Positions 28,194 through 38,194 of a stretch of 64,000 nucleotides of DNA are shown in pieces. The notes beneath the pieces were generated by a model. It was not told the origin of the DNA. It saw nothing but the letters and a program-made list of their open reading frames with translations, and did no database searches. The position numbers and the translations under genes are program-made. Within the stretch, counting starts at the first letter, position 1. Each line of letters begins with the position of its first letter. This DNA comes from Gammaproteobacteria bacterium (GTDB taxonomy: Bacteria; Pseudomonadota; Gammaproteobacteria; Nitrococcales; Nitrococcaceae), in NCBI GenBank assembly GCA_030433275.1, contig JAUILK010000011.1:1-64000 (forward strand), given 5' to 3'.

Positions 28194-29210
28194 TTAGGCT
28201 CGCCGGTAAGGGAAACGTATCGTCACATGATAGAAACGCTGATCGTCATGGACATACAACTGTCCGCGCCGTGCAAAGGCCAACTGCAGCCGCTCTCGGA
28301 CGTTATCCTGCGCCATACCGAACCCGGCGCGCAGCCGATCACTCGGCCCGGGCGAGGGGTTGCGCACTGTAATAACCACCGCTCCGTTTTCCCTAACACC
28401 GTGAATCGAAAGCACACCGCCCTCCAGGCGAGGCTCGATCCCATGATAGACCGCATTCTCCAACAACGGCTGCAAGGAAAGCGGAGGGATGAGTGCATCG
28501 CCTGGGAGCGCCGCAATATCCCGCTGCAATCTCAATCGGTTCCCCAAGCGTAGCCCCTCCATCCGTAAATAACCGTCCGCCAAAGCGAGCTCCTCAACCA
28601 ACGCGACCAGCCGATCCCGCCGCCCCAGACTGGCCCGGAACAAATCCGCCAGATCCTCCACCAAGCGCTCGGCTTCGGCGGGAGCGCTCGGAATCAAAGA
28701 GGCGATGGTATTGAGGCTATTGAACAGAAAATGTGGGCGGATGCGCGCTTGCAGCGCGTCGATCCGCGCCTCGGCCGTACTCTGGATCCGAATCCGCCAG
28801 GCGTGCTGAACATACATGTAGCGCAGCGCCACAGCAGCGGCGACGGCCGCAACAGCCATGCTGCGCAGTAGAAACTGGAGATGACTGGAACCGATCACAG
28901 GACCGTAAACAAGCCGATAGCCGATCTCACTGACTAGCAGCGTAACACCCAAGATAAGTGCGTAGCTCAAAGCGGCCGCCGCCGTGTTACCTAGCCGGGC
29001 AAGCCAACTCCGCAGCAGACACAGTAGCGCCGCGCTGCACAGGCCGATCCATTGCACGAACAGCGACAAAAGGCTTAAATCCTGCCAAAATCCGCTCCCT
29101 GGCGCGCGCGCCAACACCATCACGAGCACCAACAACTCACCCACGACGACGATGGCGAACACACTGCGAATGGCACAGAAATTGGGCAAAAAACTTTCCT
29201 TGACCGCCAC
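28194..29210 (-). CDS. algZ: LytS/AlgZ-type membrane sensor histidine kinase
   Basis: About 338 residues from the GTG at 29210, which follows GAGGCGGC; the frame is open 22 codons further upstream. The N-terminus (ESFLPNFCAIRSVF) is typical of AlgZ. Four membrane helices fill about residues 14-130. The His_kinase domain has the phospho-acceptor His160 in RPHFLFNSLNTI, then the ATPase part with LLENAVYHGIEP and a glycine-rich GFGMAQDNV. It is paired with algR downstream and divergent from argH, the same order as in Pseudomonas (argH | algZ-algR-hemC). Confidence 0.9.
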   Translation of the reverse strand: MAVKESFLPNFCAIRSVFAIVVVGELLVLVMVLARAPGSGFWQDLSLLSLFVQWIGLCSAALLCLLRSWLARLGNTAAAALSYALILGVTLLVSEIGYRLVYGPVIGSSHLQFLLRSMAVAAVAAAVALRYMYVQHAWRIRIQSTAEARIDALQARIRPHFLFNSLNTIASLIPSAPAEAERLVEDLADLFRASLGRRDRLVALVEELALADGYLRMEGLRLGNRLRLQRDIAALPGDALIPPLSLQPLLENAVYHGIEPRLEGGVLSIHGVRENGAVVITVRNPSPGPSDRLRAGFGMAQDNVRERLQLAFARRGQLYVHDDQRFYHVTIRFPYRRA

Positions 29211-29359
29211 GCCGCCTCGTCTCCTTGAAGCTCGCCACGCATCGAACCGAATCGGCCATGGGCGCTCGAGCCACACCGTGCTTCGGCGCCTCCGGGCGCC
29301 GGAATCGAGATGAAGTTGTTATAGTGTAGCTATTAGCTTGTTCAGCATGAGATTGCACC

Positions 29360-30757
29360 ATGAGCGATAAAAACTCGACCCATGTCTGGGCCGGGCGTTT
29401 CACCGAGGACACCGCAGCTCTCGTGCAGAGCTTCACCGCCTCGGAACACTTCGACCGTCGACTTTACCGCCAGGATATCCGCGGTTCCAAGGCGCACGCG
29501 GCCATGCTCAACCGCGCCGGGATACTCTCCACCGAAGAGTATCAAGCGATTATAGAAGGTCTCAACGAGATCGAGACTGAAATCGAGCGCGGGACCTTTT
29601 TGTGGTCGGCTGCCCTCGAAGACGTGCACATGAACATCGAGGTGCGGTTGACCGAGCGCATCGGCGAAGCCGGCAAAAAGTTACATACGGCTCGCTCGCG
29701 CAACGATCAGGTCGCAACCGACCTGCGCCTGTGGTTGCGCGAAGTCATCGACGAGATCATCGCTTTTCTGCGTACCTTCCAGGGCGGGTTGATCGATCTA
29801 GCCGAAAGGGAAGCAGCAACTCTCATGCCGGGCTTTACTCATCTACAGGTGGCGCAGCCCATTACCTTCGGCCACCACATGCTCGCTTGGTATGAGATGC
29901 TGGTGCGGGACGAGCAGCGATTGACCGACTGCCGCCGGCGAGTGAATGTCATGCCATTGGGCTCCGCGGCCCTGGCCGGCACTACATTTGCCATCGATCG
30001 CGACCAGGTTTGCGCCGAGCTCGGTTTCGAGCGGCCCAGCGCGAACTCGCTGGATGCGGTCTCGGACCGGGACTTCGCCATCGAATTCACCGCCGCTGCC
30101 GCACTCATAATGGCGCATCTATCCCGCATGGCCGAGGAATTGATCCTTTGGGCCTCGCCGCTCGCCGGATTCATCGAGCTGCCCGATCGTTACTGCACCG
30201 GCTCCTCCATCATGCCGCAAAAAAAGAACCCGGACGTTGCCGAACTCGTGCGTGGTAAAACGGCGCGGGTTTATGGTGACTTGCAAGCTCTGCTCACGCT
30301 GATGAAGGGTCAACCGCTCGCCTACAACCGCGATAATCAAGAAGATAAAGAACCGCTGTTCGATACGGCGGACACCCTGCACGCCAGCCTGCGAATCTTT
30401 GCCGAAATGGTACCGACATTGGTCGTAAAACGTGAACGTACCTACCAAATCGCCCGTCTGGGCTTCGCCACGGCAACCGATTTAGCCGATTACCTGGTCC
30501 GCAAGGCCATTCCCTTTCGAGAGGCCCATGAAATCGTAGGCCGCGTCGTGCGCTACGGCATAGAACAGGGGCGGGATCTCGCGGCACTGACCCTAGAGGA
30601 GTTGCGGCGCTTTTCGAACGCTATCGACGGGGATGTCTTTGAGATACTCTCTCTGGAAGGGTCGATTGCAGCGCGTAACCATCTCGGCGGTACCGCACCG
30701 GAGCAGGTGCGCATTCAGGTCCACAAAGCGCGCGCCCGCCTTGGACCAACGCAGTAG
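29360..30757 (+). CDS. argH: Argininosuccinate lyase
   Basis: 465 residues, full family length. ArgH splits argininosuccinate into arginine and fumarate, the last step of arginine synthesis. Motifs are [17 protein letters not shown] (substrate binding), the [10 protein letters not shown] loop and the superfamily signature [16 protein letters not shown] with the catalytic serine loop. The start has only a weak ribosome site. It is divergent from algZ across about 150 bases that must hold both promoters. Confidence 0.97.
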   Translation: MSDKNSTHVWAGRFTEDTAALVQSFTASEHFDRRLYRQDIRGSKAHAAMLNRAGILSTEEYQAIIEGLNEIETEIERGTFLWSAALEDVHMNIEVRLTERIGEAGKKLHTARSRNDQVATDLRLWLREVIDEIIAFLRTFQGGLIDLAEREAATLMPGFTHLQVAQPITFGHHMLAWYEMLVRDEQRLTDCRRRVNVMPLGSAALAGTTFAIDRDQVCAELGFERPSANSLDAVSDRDFAIEFTAAAALIMAHLSRMAEELILWASPLAGFIELPDRYCTGSSIMPQKKNPDVAELVRGKTARVYGDLQALLTLMKGQPLAYNRDNQEDKEPLFDTADTLHASLRIFAEMVPTLVVKRERTYQIARLGFATATDLADYLVRKAIPFREAHEIVGRVVRYGIEQGRDLAALTLEELRRFSNAIDGDVFEILSLEGSIAARNHLGGTAPEQVRIQVHKARARLGPTQ

Positions 30758-30800
30758 CTGGTCGAAATTAGCCTTGGTTGCGGATCGGAGTGACCTCGGC

Positions 30801-31484
30801 TTAGCGCGGCGACTCCGCAAGCACCTGCTGCAGCCAAACGGCGATGGCCTGGATCTCCTCCAAGCAAACCTGATGTCCCATAACGTACCCACGCCACTCC
30901 ACCGGGTAACCGCGCTCCTGCAACCAGCACCGGGCGTACTCGCCGAGTTCGAACGGCAGTACCGGATCTTGGCGACCATGGGCCATGAATATCGGGGTCT
31001 CGGCATTGCCCTCGGCGCGCGATTCGGCCACGGCCCAATGCAGGGGCAGATAAGTCGACAAGCCCATGATCCCCGCCAACCGCTGCGGATAGCGCAGCCC
31101 CGTATAAAGCGCGAGAGCCCCCCCCTGGGAGAAGCCCGCGAGCACGACGCGCTCGGCGGGAACACCCCTCCGGGTCTCCCGGTCGATCAGTTCACGCAGC
31201 CGGCGCTCGCCGTCCTGGATACCCTCTGCATCCTGGGGCGATCCGGCCTCCAGCCCCAGCAAATCGTACCAGGCGCGCATCGCCATGCCGCCATTGATGG
31301 TTACCGGCCGATAGGGTGCGTGCGGAAAGACGAACCGGATTCGTGCCTCCTGGGGGAGGTCCAACTCCGGCACTATGGGCCGGAAATCGCGGCCATCGGC
31401 ACCGAGCCCGTGCAACCAGATCACCGCGGCCTGCGCCTGGTCGCCCGGCTCGACCTCCAAAGTTTCGAGCAGCTTTTCAGTCAT
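30801..31484 (-). CDS. Carboxylesterase / lysophospholipase-type alpha/beta-hydrolase
   Basis: 227 residues of the phospholipase/carboxylesterase (acyl-protein thioesterase-like) family. VIWLHGLGADG is the oxyanion loop, and GFSQGGALAL holds nucleophile Ser119. An Asp in HGRQDPVLP and a His in YVMGHQVCLEE complete the triad. Members cut short acyl esters and lysophospholipids in the cytoplasm. It is convergent with argH, only 43 bases apart. Confidence 0.9.
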   Translation of the reverse strand: MTEKLLETLEVEPGDQAQAAVIWLHGLGADGRDFRPIVPELDLPQEARIRFVFPHAPYRPVTINGGMAMRAWYDLLGLEAGSPQDAEGIQDGERRLRELIDRETRRGVPAERVVLAGFSQGGALALYTGLRYPQRLAGIMGLSTYLPLHWAVAESRAEGNAETPIFMAHGRQDPVLPFELGEYARCWLQERGYPVEWRGYVMGHQVCLEEIQAIAVWLQQVLAESPR

Positions 31485-31565
31485 GCAAAGTTTGTTAACC
31501 TCGCTCGTTCAAAACTCAGACAACTAAAACCCCAAGGGAAAGCGGCTGCGGCACATGCTCGGCAT

Positions 31566-31583
31566 CCCGCTATAATGAGCGGG
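31566..31583 (+). promoter_or_regulatory. -10 element inside an inverted repeat, upstream of lptM-lysA
   Basis: CCCGCT and AGCGGG arms enclose ATAATG, so that TATAAT (31571-31576) spans the loop. It lies 31 bases before the lptM start. A palindrome on the -10 could bind a repressor; no partner is known. Confidence 0.4.
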
Positions 31584-31606
31584 TTAACCGCCGGGGGGTG
31601 AGCTTA

Positions 31607-31753
31607 ATGCTCCCGAGACTCGCTTGGATCGCCCTGCTCACAGCCCTGCTACTCAACACGAGCTGCGGTCTAAAGGGGCCTTTGTATCTGCCCGATCAGC
31701 CCGCCGACAGTGAGCACCCACAGCCTGGTGCATCTGCGCGAGACGACACATGA
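31607..31753 (+). CDS. lptM: LptM (YifL-type) small lipoprotein
   Basis: 48 residues. MLPRLAWIALLTALLLNTSC is a signal peptide with the lipidated Cys at residue 20, followed by GLKGPLYLP, the conserved LptM/YifL motif. In E. coli LptM helps the outer-membrane LPS translocon LptD/E to mature. The stop overlaps the lysA start (ATGA), and this gene stands before lysA in most gammaproteobacteria. The remaining tail is short, acidic and variable. Confidence 0.9.
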   Translation: MLPRLAWIALLTALLLNTSCGLKGPLYLPDQPADSEHPQPGASARDDT

Positions 31754-33015
31754 ACGACTTTACGCTGCACAATGGCGTTCTGCACGCCGAGAATATCGCA
31801 TTGCCGAGTGTGGCGAAACGCTTCGGCACCCCCTGCTATGTCTATTCCCGCCAATCCATTGAGGCCGCTTGGCGGGCCTTCGACGACGCCTTCGCCGGCC
31901 ATGACCACCTCATATGCTATGCCGTCAAAGCCAACTCCAATCTGGCGATCCTCAATTTACTCGCCCGGCTCGGCTCCGGTTTCGATATCGTCTCCGGCGG
32001 CGAACTTGAGCGCGTGCTCGCCGCTGGGGGGGACCCCGCTAAAGTGGTGTTCTCAGGCGTGGCCAAAACCGAGGCGGAAATGCGCCGGGCTTTGGAGGTC
32101 GGTATCCTCTGCTTCAATGTGGAGTCGGAACCGGAACTGGAGCGCTTGGCTACAGTGGCCCGTTCTTTGAACCGACGCGCGCGGATATCGTTGCGGATCA
32201 ACCCCGATGTCGACGCCGACACACATCCGTACATCGCCACAGGACTCAGCGAGAACAAGTTCGGCATCGATATTCACGCCGCCGAGCAGATTTACCGACG
32301 AGCGGCCGATCTACCCGGTATTGATGTTACTGGGGTCGACTTCCACATCGGCTCGCAGCTCACCCGGGTCGAGCCGATTATCGACGCCCTGGAGCGGGTG
32401 TTGGCGCTAATTGATCGACTGCAAGAGATGGGCATCGAGATCAGTCACGTGGATGTCGGCGGTGGCGTGGCCATTCGGTATCGGGACGAGACACCACCGT
32501 CGATTGCCGCCTATGCCCGGCAGCTACTTACCCAACTGGGAAGCCGCCCACTAAGGCTCATGCTGGAGCCGGGACGCGCCATTGTCGGCAATGCCGGCGT
32601 GCTGCTGACCCGGGTGGAATATCTGAAACACACTACGCAGCGCCACTTCGCCATCGTCGATGCCGCGATGAACGATTTATTGCGCCCGGCACTTTACGAG
32701 GCCTGGATGGCGATTGAACCGGTCGTTCCGCGGAACGATGACACCCCGACTCGGCGCTATGACGTAGTCGGCCCAGTCTGCGAGAGCGCCGATTTCCTAG
32801 CAAGGGATCGAGAGTTAGCCCTGGCAGCGGGCGATCTTTTGGTGGTCCGCTCAGCCGGCGCCTATGGCTTCACTATGAGCTCCAACTACAACAGTCGGCC
32901 TCGGCCCGCGGAGCTGCTGGCCGACGGCGAAGCGATCCACCTGATACGTGAGCGCGAACGCACCGAGGTGCTCTGGGCCGGCGAGCGCACAGCAATGCTC
33001 GGACCCGAACGTTGA
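31750..33015 (+). CDS. lysA: Diaminopimelate decarboxylase
   Basis: 421 residues. LysA decarboxylates meso-diaminopimelate to lysine. The PLP lysine lies in CYAVKANSNLAIL (about residue 59). The barrel has DFHIGSQLTRVEP and the glycine-rich DVGGGVAIRY; the C-terminal part has GPVCESADFLARD with the catalytic Cys and a YNSRPRPAELL end. It is translationally coupled to lptM and followed by dapF, giving the last two lysine/peptidoglycan precursor steps. Confidence 0.97.
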   Translation: MNDFTLHNGVLHAENIALPSVAKRFGTPCYVYSRQSIEAAWRAFDDAFAGHDHLICYAVKANSNLAILNLLARLGSGFDIVSGGELERVLAAGGDPAKVVFSGVAKTEAEMRRALEVGILCFNVESEPELERLATVARSLNRRARISLRINPDVDADTHPYIATGLSENKFGIDIHAAEQIYRRAADLPGIDVTGVDFHIGSQLTRVEPIIDALERVLALIDRLQEMGIEISHVDVGGGVAIRYRDETPPSIAAYARQLLTQLGSRPLRLMLEPGRAIVGNAGVLLTRVEYLKHTTQRHFAIVDAAMNDLLRPALYEAWMAIEPVVPRNDDTPTRRYDVVGPVCESADFLARDRELALAAGDLLVVRSAGAYGFTMSSNYNSRPRPAELLADGEAIHLIRERERTEVLWAGERTAMLGPER

Positions 33016-33080
33016 GCACGCACGGTGGCCGGGTTGAATTGCATTTCACTTACCAGCACCGCTGGAGTTACGAATAGAGC

Positions 33081-33914
33081 ATGACGAAGCTACGCTTCAC
33101 CAAGATGCAAGCGCTGGGCAACGATTTTGTCGTAATCGACGCAATGAGCCAGACAGTGGCACTCAACCCTGAACAAATCAGACATTTATCGGATCGACGG
33201 CTTGGCATCGGCTGTGACCAGGTGTTGCTCGCCGAACGGCCACAGCGACCGGATGCCGATATCCGCTATCGCATTTTCAACGCCGATGGCGGCGAGGTCG
33301 AACACTGCGGCAACGGAGTCCGCTGCCTAGCTCGATTCCTTCACGAAAAAGCATTGCTCGAGCTACACGAGCTGCGGGTGGAAACACTCAACGGCCTAAC
33401 CCTAGTGCACTTGTGCGATGATGGCGCAATTGCGGTCAACATGGGGCCACCGATTCTGGAGCCGAAGCGAATCCCCTTTCGCTCGACCGAGCAGGCCCGC
33501 GAATACTCACTCGCGCTTCAGCGCGAGCACGTCACGATTGGCGCCGTATCAATGGGCAACCCCCATGCCGTGTTACAGGTCGATGATATCGATTCCGCAC
33601 CCGTCGACACACTCGGTCCGGCCATCATGCAGCATGAGGATTTCCCGCAACACGTCAACGTCGGTTTTATGCAGGTGGTGAGCCGCGATCGGATTCATCT
33701 ACGGGTCTATGAACGCGGGGCTGGTGAGACGCCGGCTTGTGGGACCGGCGCCTGCGCGGCGGTGGTCTCCGGCCGGTTACGCGGCCTGCTGGATGCCCGG
33801 GTAAAAGTAGATCTTCCCGGCGGGGCGCTGATGATATATTGGCACGGCAGTGATGCATCCGTTTGGATGACCGGGCCAGCCCTAACGGTCTATGAAGGAG
33901 AGATCCGGCTTTAA
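33081..33914 (+). CDS. dapF: Diaminopimelate epimerase
   Basis: 277 residues. DapF converts LL- to meso-diaminopimelate for lysine and peptidoglycan. The two catalytic cysteines are in EHCGNGVRC and PACGTGAC. The N-terminus MTKLRFTKMQALGNDFV is typical. It lies 65 bases after lysA and 118 before the DUF484 gene, the normal order. Confidence 0.97.
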   Translation: MTKLRFTKMQALGNDFVVIDAMSQTVALNPEQIRHLSDRRLGIGCDQVLLAERPQRPDADIRYRIFNADGGEVEHCGNGVRCLARFLHEKALLELHELRVETLNGLTLVHLCDDGAIAVNMGPPILEPKRIPFRSTEQAREYSLALQREHVTIGAVSMGNPHAVLQVDDIDSAPVDTLGPAIMQHEDFPQHVNVGFMQVVSRDRIHLRVYERGAGETPACGTGACAAVVSGRLRGLLDARVKVDLPGGALMIYWHGSDASVWMTGPALTVYEGEIRL

Positions 33915-34032
33915 CGGCATTTCAAACTCGGCCGTGTAGAGTAGCTCACGGGAAAAACCGCTGTCAGCGTTAATCTGAAAGCGGTCGGCTCCGGAGAATA
34001 AAGTAAAACGTGCATACAAGGCGGGGGAATCG

Positions 34033-34722
34033 ATGAGTACACAACGGGCGGAAAGCCTTGACGAGATCCTGATCGCAGAGTACCTGCGGCAGCATCCGGA
34101 TTTCTTCCTCCGCCAACGGGAACTGGTCGCTGAGCTGCGTATCCCGCACGACGTCCGCCCCGCCCGCTCCCTAATCGAATACCAGATACAGCTGCTGCGC
34201 GAGGAAACTGCCCGGCTACATACCCACATGAATGAACTGCTGCGTATCGCGCGCGGCAATGATCGACTCATGCAGCAACTCCACCTTCTGACCCTAGAGT
34301 TGCTCGACGCCGACAGCCTGGAGACGGTTTGCGACGCACTGCGACAAAGCTTGCAACACAGCTTCCATATCGATGCAGTTCATATCATTCTCATAACGGC
34401 GCTACCGGCACAGGCCAACGCATCCGTCTGGCCACCCGACCACCCTGATGCGGCTCGGTTAGCTAAACTTTTTCTTGGTGACCGCCCGATTTGTGGGCAG
34501 CTTAACGACGAAGATATGCGACTTGCATTCGGCGAACTCGCCACCGGCATCAAGTCAGCGGCGCTTATCCCACTAGCCGATGGTGCCACCCAAGGCCTGC
34601 TCGCCATCGGCAGCCACAATCCCGAGCATTACCGCCCCGACCAAGGCACCACATTCTTGCGTCAGCTCGGCGCCCTGCTAGGGCGGGCCATTCAGCGCCA
34701 CTTGCCAGCGAGCCATGCATGA
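34033..34722 (+). CDS. DUF484-family protein
   Basis: 229 residues: a helical N-terminus (ILIAEYLRQHPDFFLRQRELVAEL) and a GAF-like domain from about 80 on. The family is found between dapF and xerC in most gammaproteobacteria, and its role is not established. The stop overlaps the xerC start (ATGA), so the two are made together. Confidence 0.88.
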   Translation: MSTQRAESLDEILIAEYLRQHPDFFLRQRELVAELRIPHDVRPARSLIEYQIQLLREETARLHTHMNELLRIARGNDRLMQQLHLLTLELLDADSLETVCDALRQSLQHSFHIDAVHIILITALPAQANASVWPPDHPDAARLAKLFLGDRPICGQLNDEDMRLAFGELATGIKSAALIPLADGATQGLLAIGSHNPEHYRPDQGTTFLRQLGALLGRAIQRHLPASHA

Positions 34723-35636
34723 ATGATCGGATGGGTTATTGGCTCGAACGGTTCGATGTCCATCTACGCACGGAAAGACGGCTTGCCCGCCTGACTCGGC
34801 AGCATTACCGTCGCGACCTGGAGACATTGGCGGCCTACTGCAGTGGCCTCGGGCTGCGCGGTTGGGAGCAACTCAGCGTCGCGCATATACGCCGCTTTAT
34901 CGCTTGGCGTCACCGCTCTGGTTTGGCGGGCCGGTCCCTACAGCGCACGCTCTCCAGCATCCGCGCACTCTATCGCTACCTCATTCGGGAAGGAGTGACT
35001 CGAGCTAATCACGGCACGGACGTGCGGGCACCCAAAACCACGCGGCGCTTACCCGAGATGTTGGATGTTGATGAAACAGCCCGTCTACTGGCTGAGCCAT
35101 CAGCCTCGGACCCGCTGCGAGTGCGCGATGCAGCCATGTTCGAGTTGATGTATTCCTGCGGCTTACGGCTGGCCGAGTTGGCGAACTTGTCCACCGACGC
35201 CGTCACAGGACGAGAAGCCGAGCTACGGGTAACCGGCAAGGGCCACAAGGTGCGCGTGGTCCCAATCGGCCGTCACGCCCGCTGCGCGCTTCTGCGTTGG
35301 CTTGCGCTGCGCCCTGGATTAGCTCACTCGGGCGAGTCTGCGCTGTTCGTGGCTCGCCATGGTCGAAGGTTGAGCCATAGAGCCATTCAAGTACGCCTGG
35401 AGCGGCTTGCCCAGCGACGGGGCTTGCGCCGGCGTGTGCATCCGCACATGCTGCGCCACTCTTTCGCTTCGCACTTGCTCGAATCGAGCGGTGATCTACG
35501 TGCCGTCCAAGAGCTTCTAGGCCATGCTCAACTTGGCACAACCCAAGTCTATACTCATTTGGATTTCCAACACCTCGCCCAAGTCTACGATGCGGCTCAT
35601 CCCCGCGCCCGGCGCAAACGCCAGGAGCAGGGGTAA
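34719..35636 (+). CDS. xerC: Tyrosine recombinase XerC
   Basis: 305 residues. XerC with XerD resolves chromosome dimers at dif. The N-terminal SAM-like core-binding domain covers about 1-95. The catalytic domain has Arg in YSCGLRLAELANL, Lys in TGKGHKVR, HMLRHSFASHLL (His-x2-Arg), a further His in LLGHAQL and the nucleophile Tyr in TTQVYTHLD. It lies in the standard dapF-DUF484-xerC order, so it is the housekeeping enzyme and not an integron or phage integrase. Confidence 0.95.
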   Translation: MNDRMGYWLERFDVHLRTERRLARLTRQHYRRDLETLAAYCSGLGLRGWEQLSVAHIRRFIAWRHRSGLAGRSLQRTLSSIRALYRYLIREGVTRANHGTDVRAPKTTRRLPEMLDVDETARLLAEPSASDPLRVRDAAMFELMYSCGLRLAELANLSTDAVTGREAELRVTGKGHKVRVVPIGRHARCALLRWLALRPGLAHSGESALFVARHGRRLSHRAIQVRLERLAQRRGLRRRVHPHMLRHSFASHLLESSGDLRAVQELLGHAQLGTTQVYTHLDFQHLAQVYDAAHPRARRKRQEQG

Positions 35637-35822
35637 CGCACGTATTACGGAGCAGCTACCGTTAACAACTCACATACGCCAGCTCAAGGCGTGCGTTAAA
35701 CATCGATAGGCGTTACTTTGAAAATCCAGCCCCCGCCCTTACCTCCATTCCATGTAAGATAGCTTGATCTAAACTGCAGCCGCTGAAGCGGCGCTTGCGC
35801 TGTGTCAAACGAGGTTCCGATC

Positions 35823-36365
35823 GTGAGGCAATTCCAAGGCACAACCATCATCGCGCTACGCCGCAATGGCCACGCTGTGATCGGTGGCGACGGCCAGGTC
35901 ACGCTGGGCGATACCGTCATGAAAGGTAATGCCCGCAAGGTTCGACGGCTTTTTCACGACCGCATCCTAGCCGGTTTCGCCGGCGGAACGGCGGATGCGT
36001 TCACGCTGTTCGAGCGGTTCGAGGGTCAGCTCGAAAAACACCGCGGCAATCTAACTCGCGCGGCCGTCGAGATGGCCAAAGACTGGCGCTCGGATCGGAT
36101 CCTGCGACGCCTAGAAGCTTTGCTGGTGATAGCGGATAAGGAATCGCTGCTCATGCTCTCCGGCAACGGTGACGTAGTCGAGCCGGAACACGACCTGATG
36201 GCAATCGGTTCCGGCGGTGCTTACGCCCGCGCTGCGGCCACGGCGTTGTTGGAAAATACGCAACTCTCGGCACGCGAGATCGTGGAACGATCCCTTAATA
36301 TCGCAGCCGACATCTGCATCTACACCAATCATCACTTAGCCATAGAAGAGCTGGGGGCCGGCTGA
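35823..36365 (+). CDS. hslV: HslV peptidase subunit of the HslUV protease
   Basis: About 180 residues from the GTG at 35823, which ACGAGG precedes by eight bases; another GTG 21 bases upstream is less well placed. Cleavage before the first Thr of GTTIIALRR exposes the catalytic N-terminal threonine. GGDGQVTLG, the Lys in [10 protein letters not shown] and a [14 protein letters not shown] loop are typical. It forms the ClpQ double ring with HslU. TTGAAA and CTCCAT upstream recall a heat-shock promoter, but their 19-base spacing is too long to convince. Confidence 0.95.
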   Translation: MRQFQGTTIIALRRNGHAVIGGDGQVTLGDTVMKGNARKVRRLFHDRILAGFAGGTADAFTLFERFEGQLEKHRGNLTRAAVEMAKDWRSDRILRRLEALLVIADKESLLMLSGNGDVVEPEHDLMAIGSGGAYARAAATALLENTQLSAREIVERSLNIAADICIYTNHHLAIEELGAG

Positions 36366-36397
36366 GCCAAGCCCTTGCTAGCCGGAGAGTAACCACC

Positions 36398-37723
36398 ATG
36401 TCTGAAATGACTCCCCGGGAGATCGTCCAGGAACTCGACAAGTACATCATCGGCCAGACAAGAGCCAAGCAGGCGGTGGCCATTGCCTTACGCAACCGTT
36501 GGCGACGCATGCAGGTCGATGATGCGCTGCGCGCCGAGATCACACCCAAGAACATTCTGATGATCGGACCGACCGGTGTTGGTAAAACCGAGATCGCCCG
36601 TCGCTTGGCGAAACTCGCTGGCGCACCGTTCATCAAGATCGAGGCCACCAAATTCACGGAGGTCGGCTATGTCGGTCGAGACGTCGAGTCCATGATCCGC
36701 GATTTGGTGGATATCGCCGTTAAGATGACTCGCCAACAAGAAATGGAGAAGGTGACCAGTTCAGCCCTGGACGCCGCTGAAGAGCGTATTCTCGACACGC
36801 TGTTGCCCCGAGCCAGAGGTTTCGGCACGGAGGACGAAAGCACCGATGCCACTCGACAAAAAATGCGCAAGAAGCTGCGGGAAGGCGATCTCGATGAGCG
36901 GGAGATTGAAATAGAGGTGCGCAGCGCGCCTATCGGCATGGAGATCATGGCACCGCCCGGAATGGAGGAGATGACCGGACAGTTGCAAAATATGTTCCAG
37001 AATCTAACCGGGGAGCGCACCCGAACACGCCGCCTGAAGATCAAAGATGCCTGGCGTGTTCTCAAAGAGGAAGAAGCCGCCAAACTGGTCAACGAGGAGG
37101 AGGTCAAGCGCAAGGCACTCGAAGCCGTAGAACAAAACGGCATCGTTTTCCTGGACGAGATCGACAAGGTGGCCAAGCGAGGCGAACACGGCAGCGGCGC
37201 AGATGTCTCCCGTGAAGGCGTTCAGCGCGATCTCTTACCATTGGTGGAAGGCTCTACTGTTTCCACCAAACACGGTATGATCAACACTGACCATATTCTA
37301 TTCATCGCTTCCGGAGCCTTCCACCTGTCCAAACCCTCCGACCTGATTCCGGAGCTTCAGGGACGATTGCCCATCCGGGTGGAACTTGACCCGCTCACCG
37401 TAGACGATTTCGTACGCATTCTCACCGAGCCGGATGCCTCCCTAGTGCGCCAGTATCAAGCGTTGATCGCGACCGAAGGCGTACGGCTGGAATTCACGAC
37501 AGAAGGGGTCGGCCGCATTGCTGAGATGGCCTGGGAAGTTAACGAGCGCACCGAGAATATCGGTGCCCGACGGCTCCATACCGTGCTGGAACGCTTGTTG
37601 GAGAAAGTATCCTACGAAGCCGCCGACCTGGCCGAGGAGATTGTCCGCATTGATGATCATTATGTCGACGAACATTTAGCCGATCTGGCGCGCGACCAAG
37701 ATCTCAGCCGCTATATCCTTTAA
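36398..37723 (+). CDS. hslU: HslU ATPase subunit of the HslUV protease
   Basis: 441 residues. HslU is the AAA+ ring that unfolds substrates and feeds them to HslV. Walker A is GPTGVGKTE (about 58-66), Walker [10 protein letters not shown], and the pore loop GYVGRDV follows the usual order. The C-terminal LSRYIL fits the motif that docks into HslV. It starts 32 bases after hslV, so the pair forms an operon. Confidence 0.97.
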   Translation: MSEMTPREIVQELDKYIIGQTRAKQAVAIALRNRWRRMQVDDALRAEITPKNILMIGPTGVGKTEIARRLAKLAGAPFIKIEATKFTEVGYVGRDVESMIRDLVDIAVKMTRQQEMEKVTSSALDAAEERILDTLLPRARGFGTEDESTDATRQKMRKKLREGDLDEREIEIEVRSAPIGMEIMAPPGMEEMTGQLQNMFQNLTGERTRTRRLKIKDAWRVLKEEEAAKLVNEEEVKRKALEAVEQNGIVFLDEIDKVAKRGEHGSGADVSREGVQRDLLPLVEGSTVSTKHGMINTDHILFIASGAFHLSKPSDLIPELQGRLPIRVELDPLTVDDFVRILTEPDASLVRQYQALIATEGVRLEFTTEGVGRIAEMAWEVNERTENIGARRLHTVLERLLEKVSYEAADLAEEIVRIDDHYVDEHLADLARDQDLSRYIL

Positions 37724-37793
37724 CCGCTTCACGCTGGCTCGGTCCGGCCGAGCATACGCCACACTAATAGGCCGAGCGTAGGAACGAGAAGCG

Positions 37794-38192
37794 ATGCGCA
37801 GACCATACAAAACGCAAATCGAGCGCACCCCGACGGATATTCGTCTGCATCGGCGTACCCGGATCCTCGAGGTCTGCTTTGATGATGACAGTCGGTTCGA
37901 ACTGGCTGCCGAGTATTTGCGTGTCTATTCGCCTTCGGCCGAAGTACGCGGCCACGGTCCCGGAGAGCAAATACTGCAACTCGGCAAAGAGAACGTCGCC
38001 ATCACCGCTGTCGAACCGGTAGGGCAATATGCCGTAAAGCTTCTCTTCGACGACGGCCACTGTACGGGGCTATACTCTTGGGCTTTGCTATACGATCTGG
38101 GCACCAATAAAGAACACTACTGGCAGGCCTATCTCGCGGCATTGGAGCAGGCTGGCTGCCCTCGCGATGCCACCGGTAAAGAGGAGTACTAG
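37794..38192 (+). CDS. DUF971 (gamma-butyrobetaine hydroxylase-like N-terminal domain) protein
   Basis: 132 residues. Motifs are RRTRILEVCFDDDSRFELAAEYLRVYSPSAEVRGHG and a late YSWALLYDLG, the pattern of DUF971. In eukaryotic enzymes this domain binds zinc near the N-terminus of carnitine-pathway hydroxylases; the lone bacterial form has no settled role and often sits near hslU and ubiE as here. The stop is two bases before the ubiE start. Confidence 0.85.
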   Translation: MRRPYKTQIERTPTDIRLHRRTRILEVCFDDDSRFELAAEYLRVYSPSAEVRGHGPGEQILQLGKENVAITAVEPVGQYAVKLLFDDGHCTGLYSWALLYDLGTNKEHYWQAYLAALEQAGCPRDATGKEEY

Positions 38193-38194
38193 CG

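Noticed and set aside
34719-35636. Phage or integron integrase
   Set aside because: The gene is in the standard lysA-dapF-DUF484 neighbourhood and has XerC length and motifs, with no attachment site or phage genes.
35718-35749. Heat-shock (sigma-32) promoter before hslV
   Set aside because: TTGAAA and CTCCAT are present, but the 19-base gap is longer than sigma-32 promoters allow.
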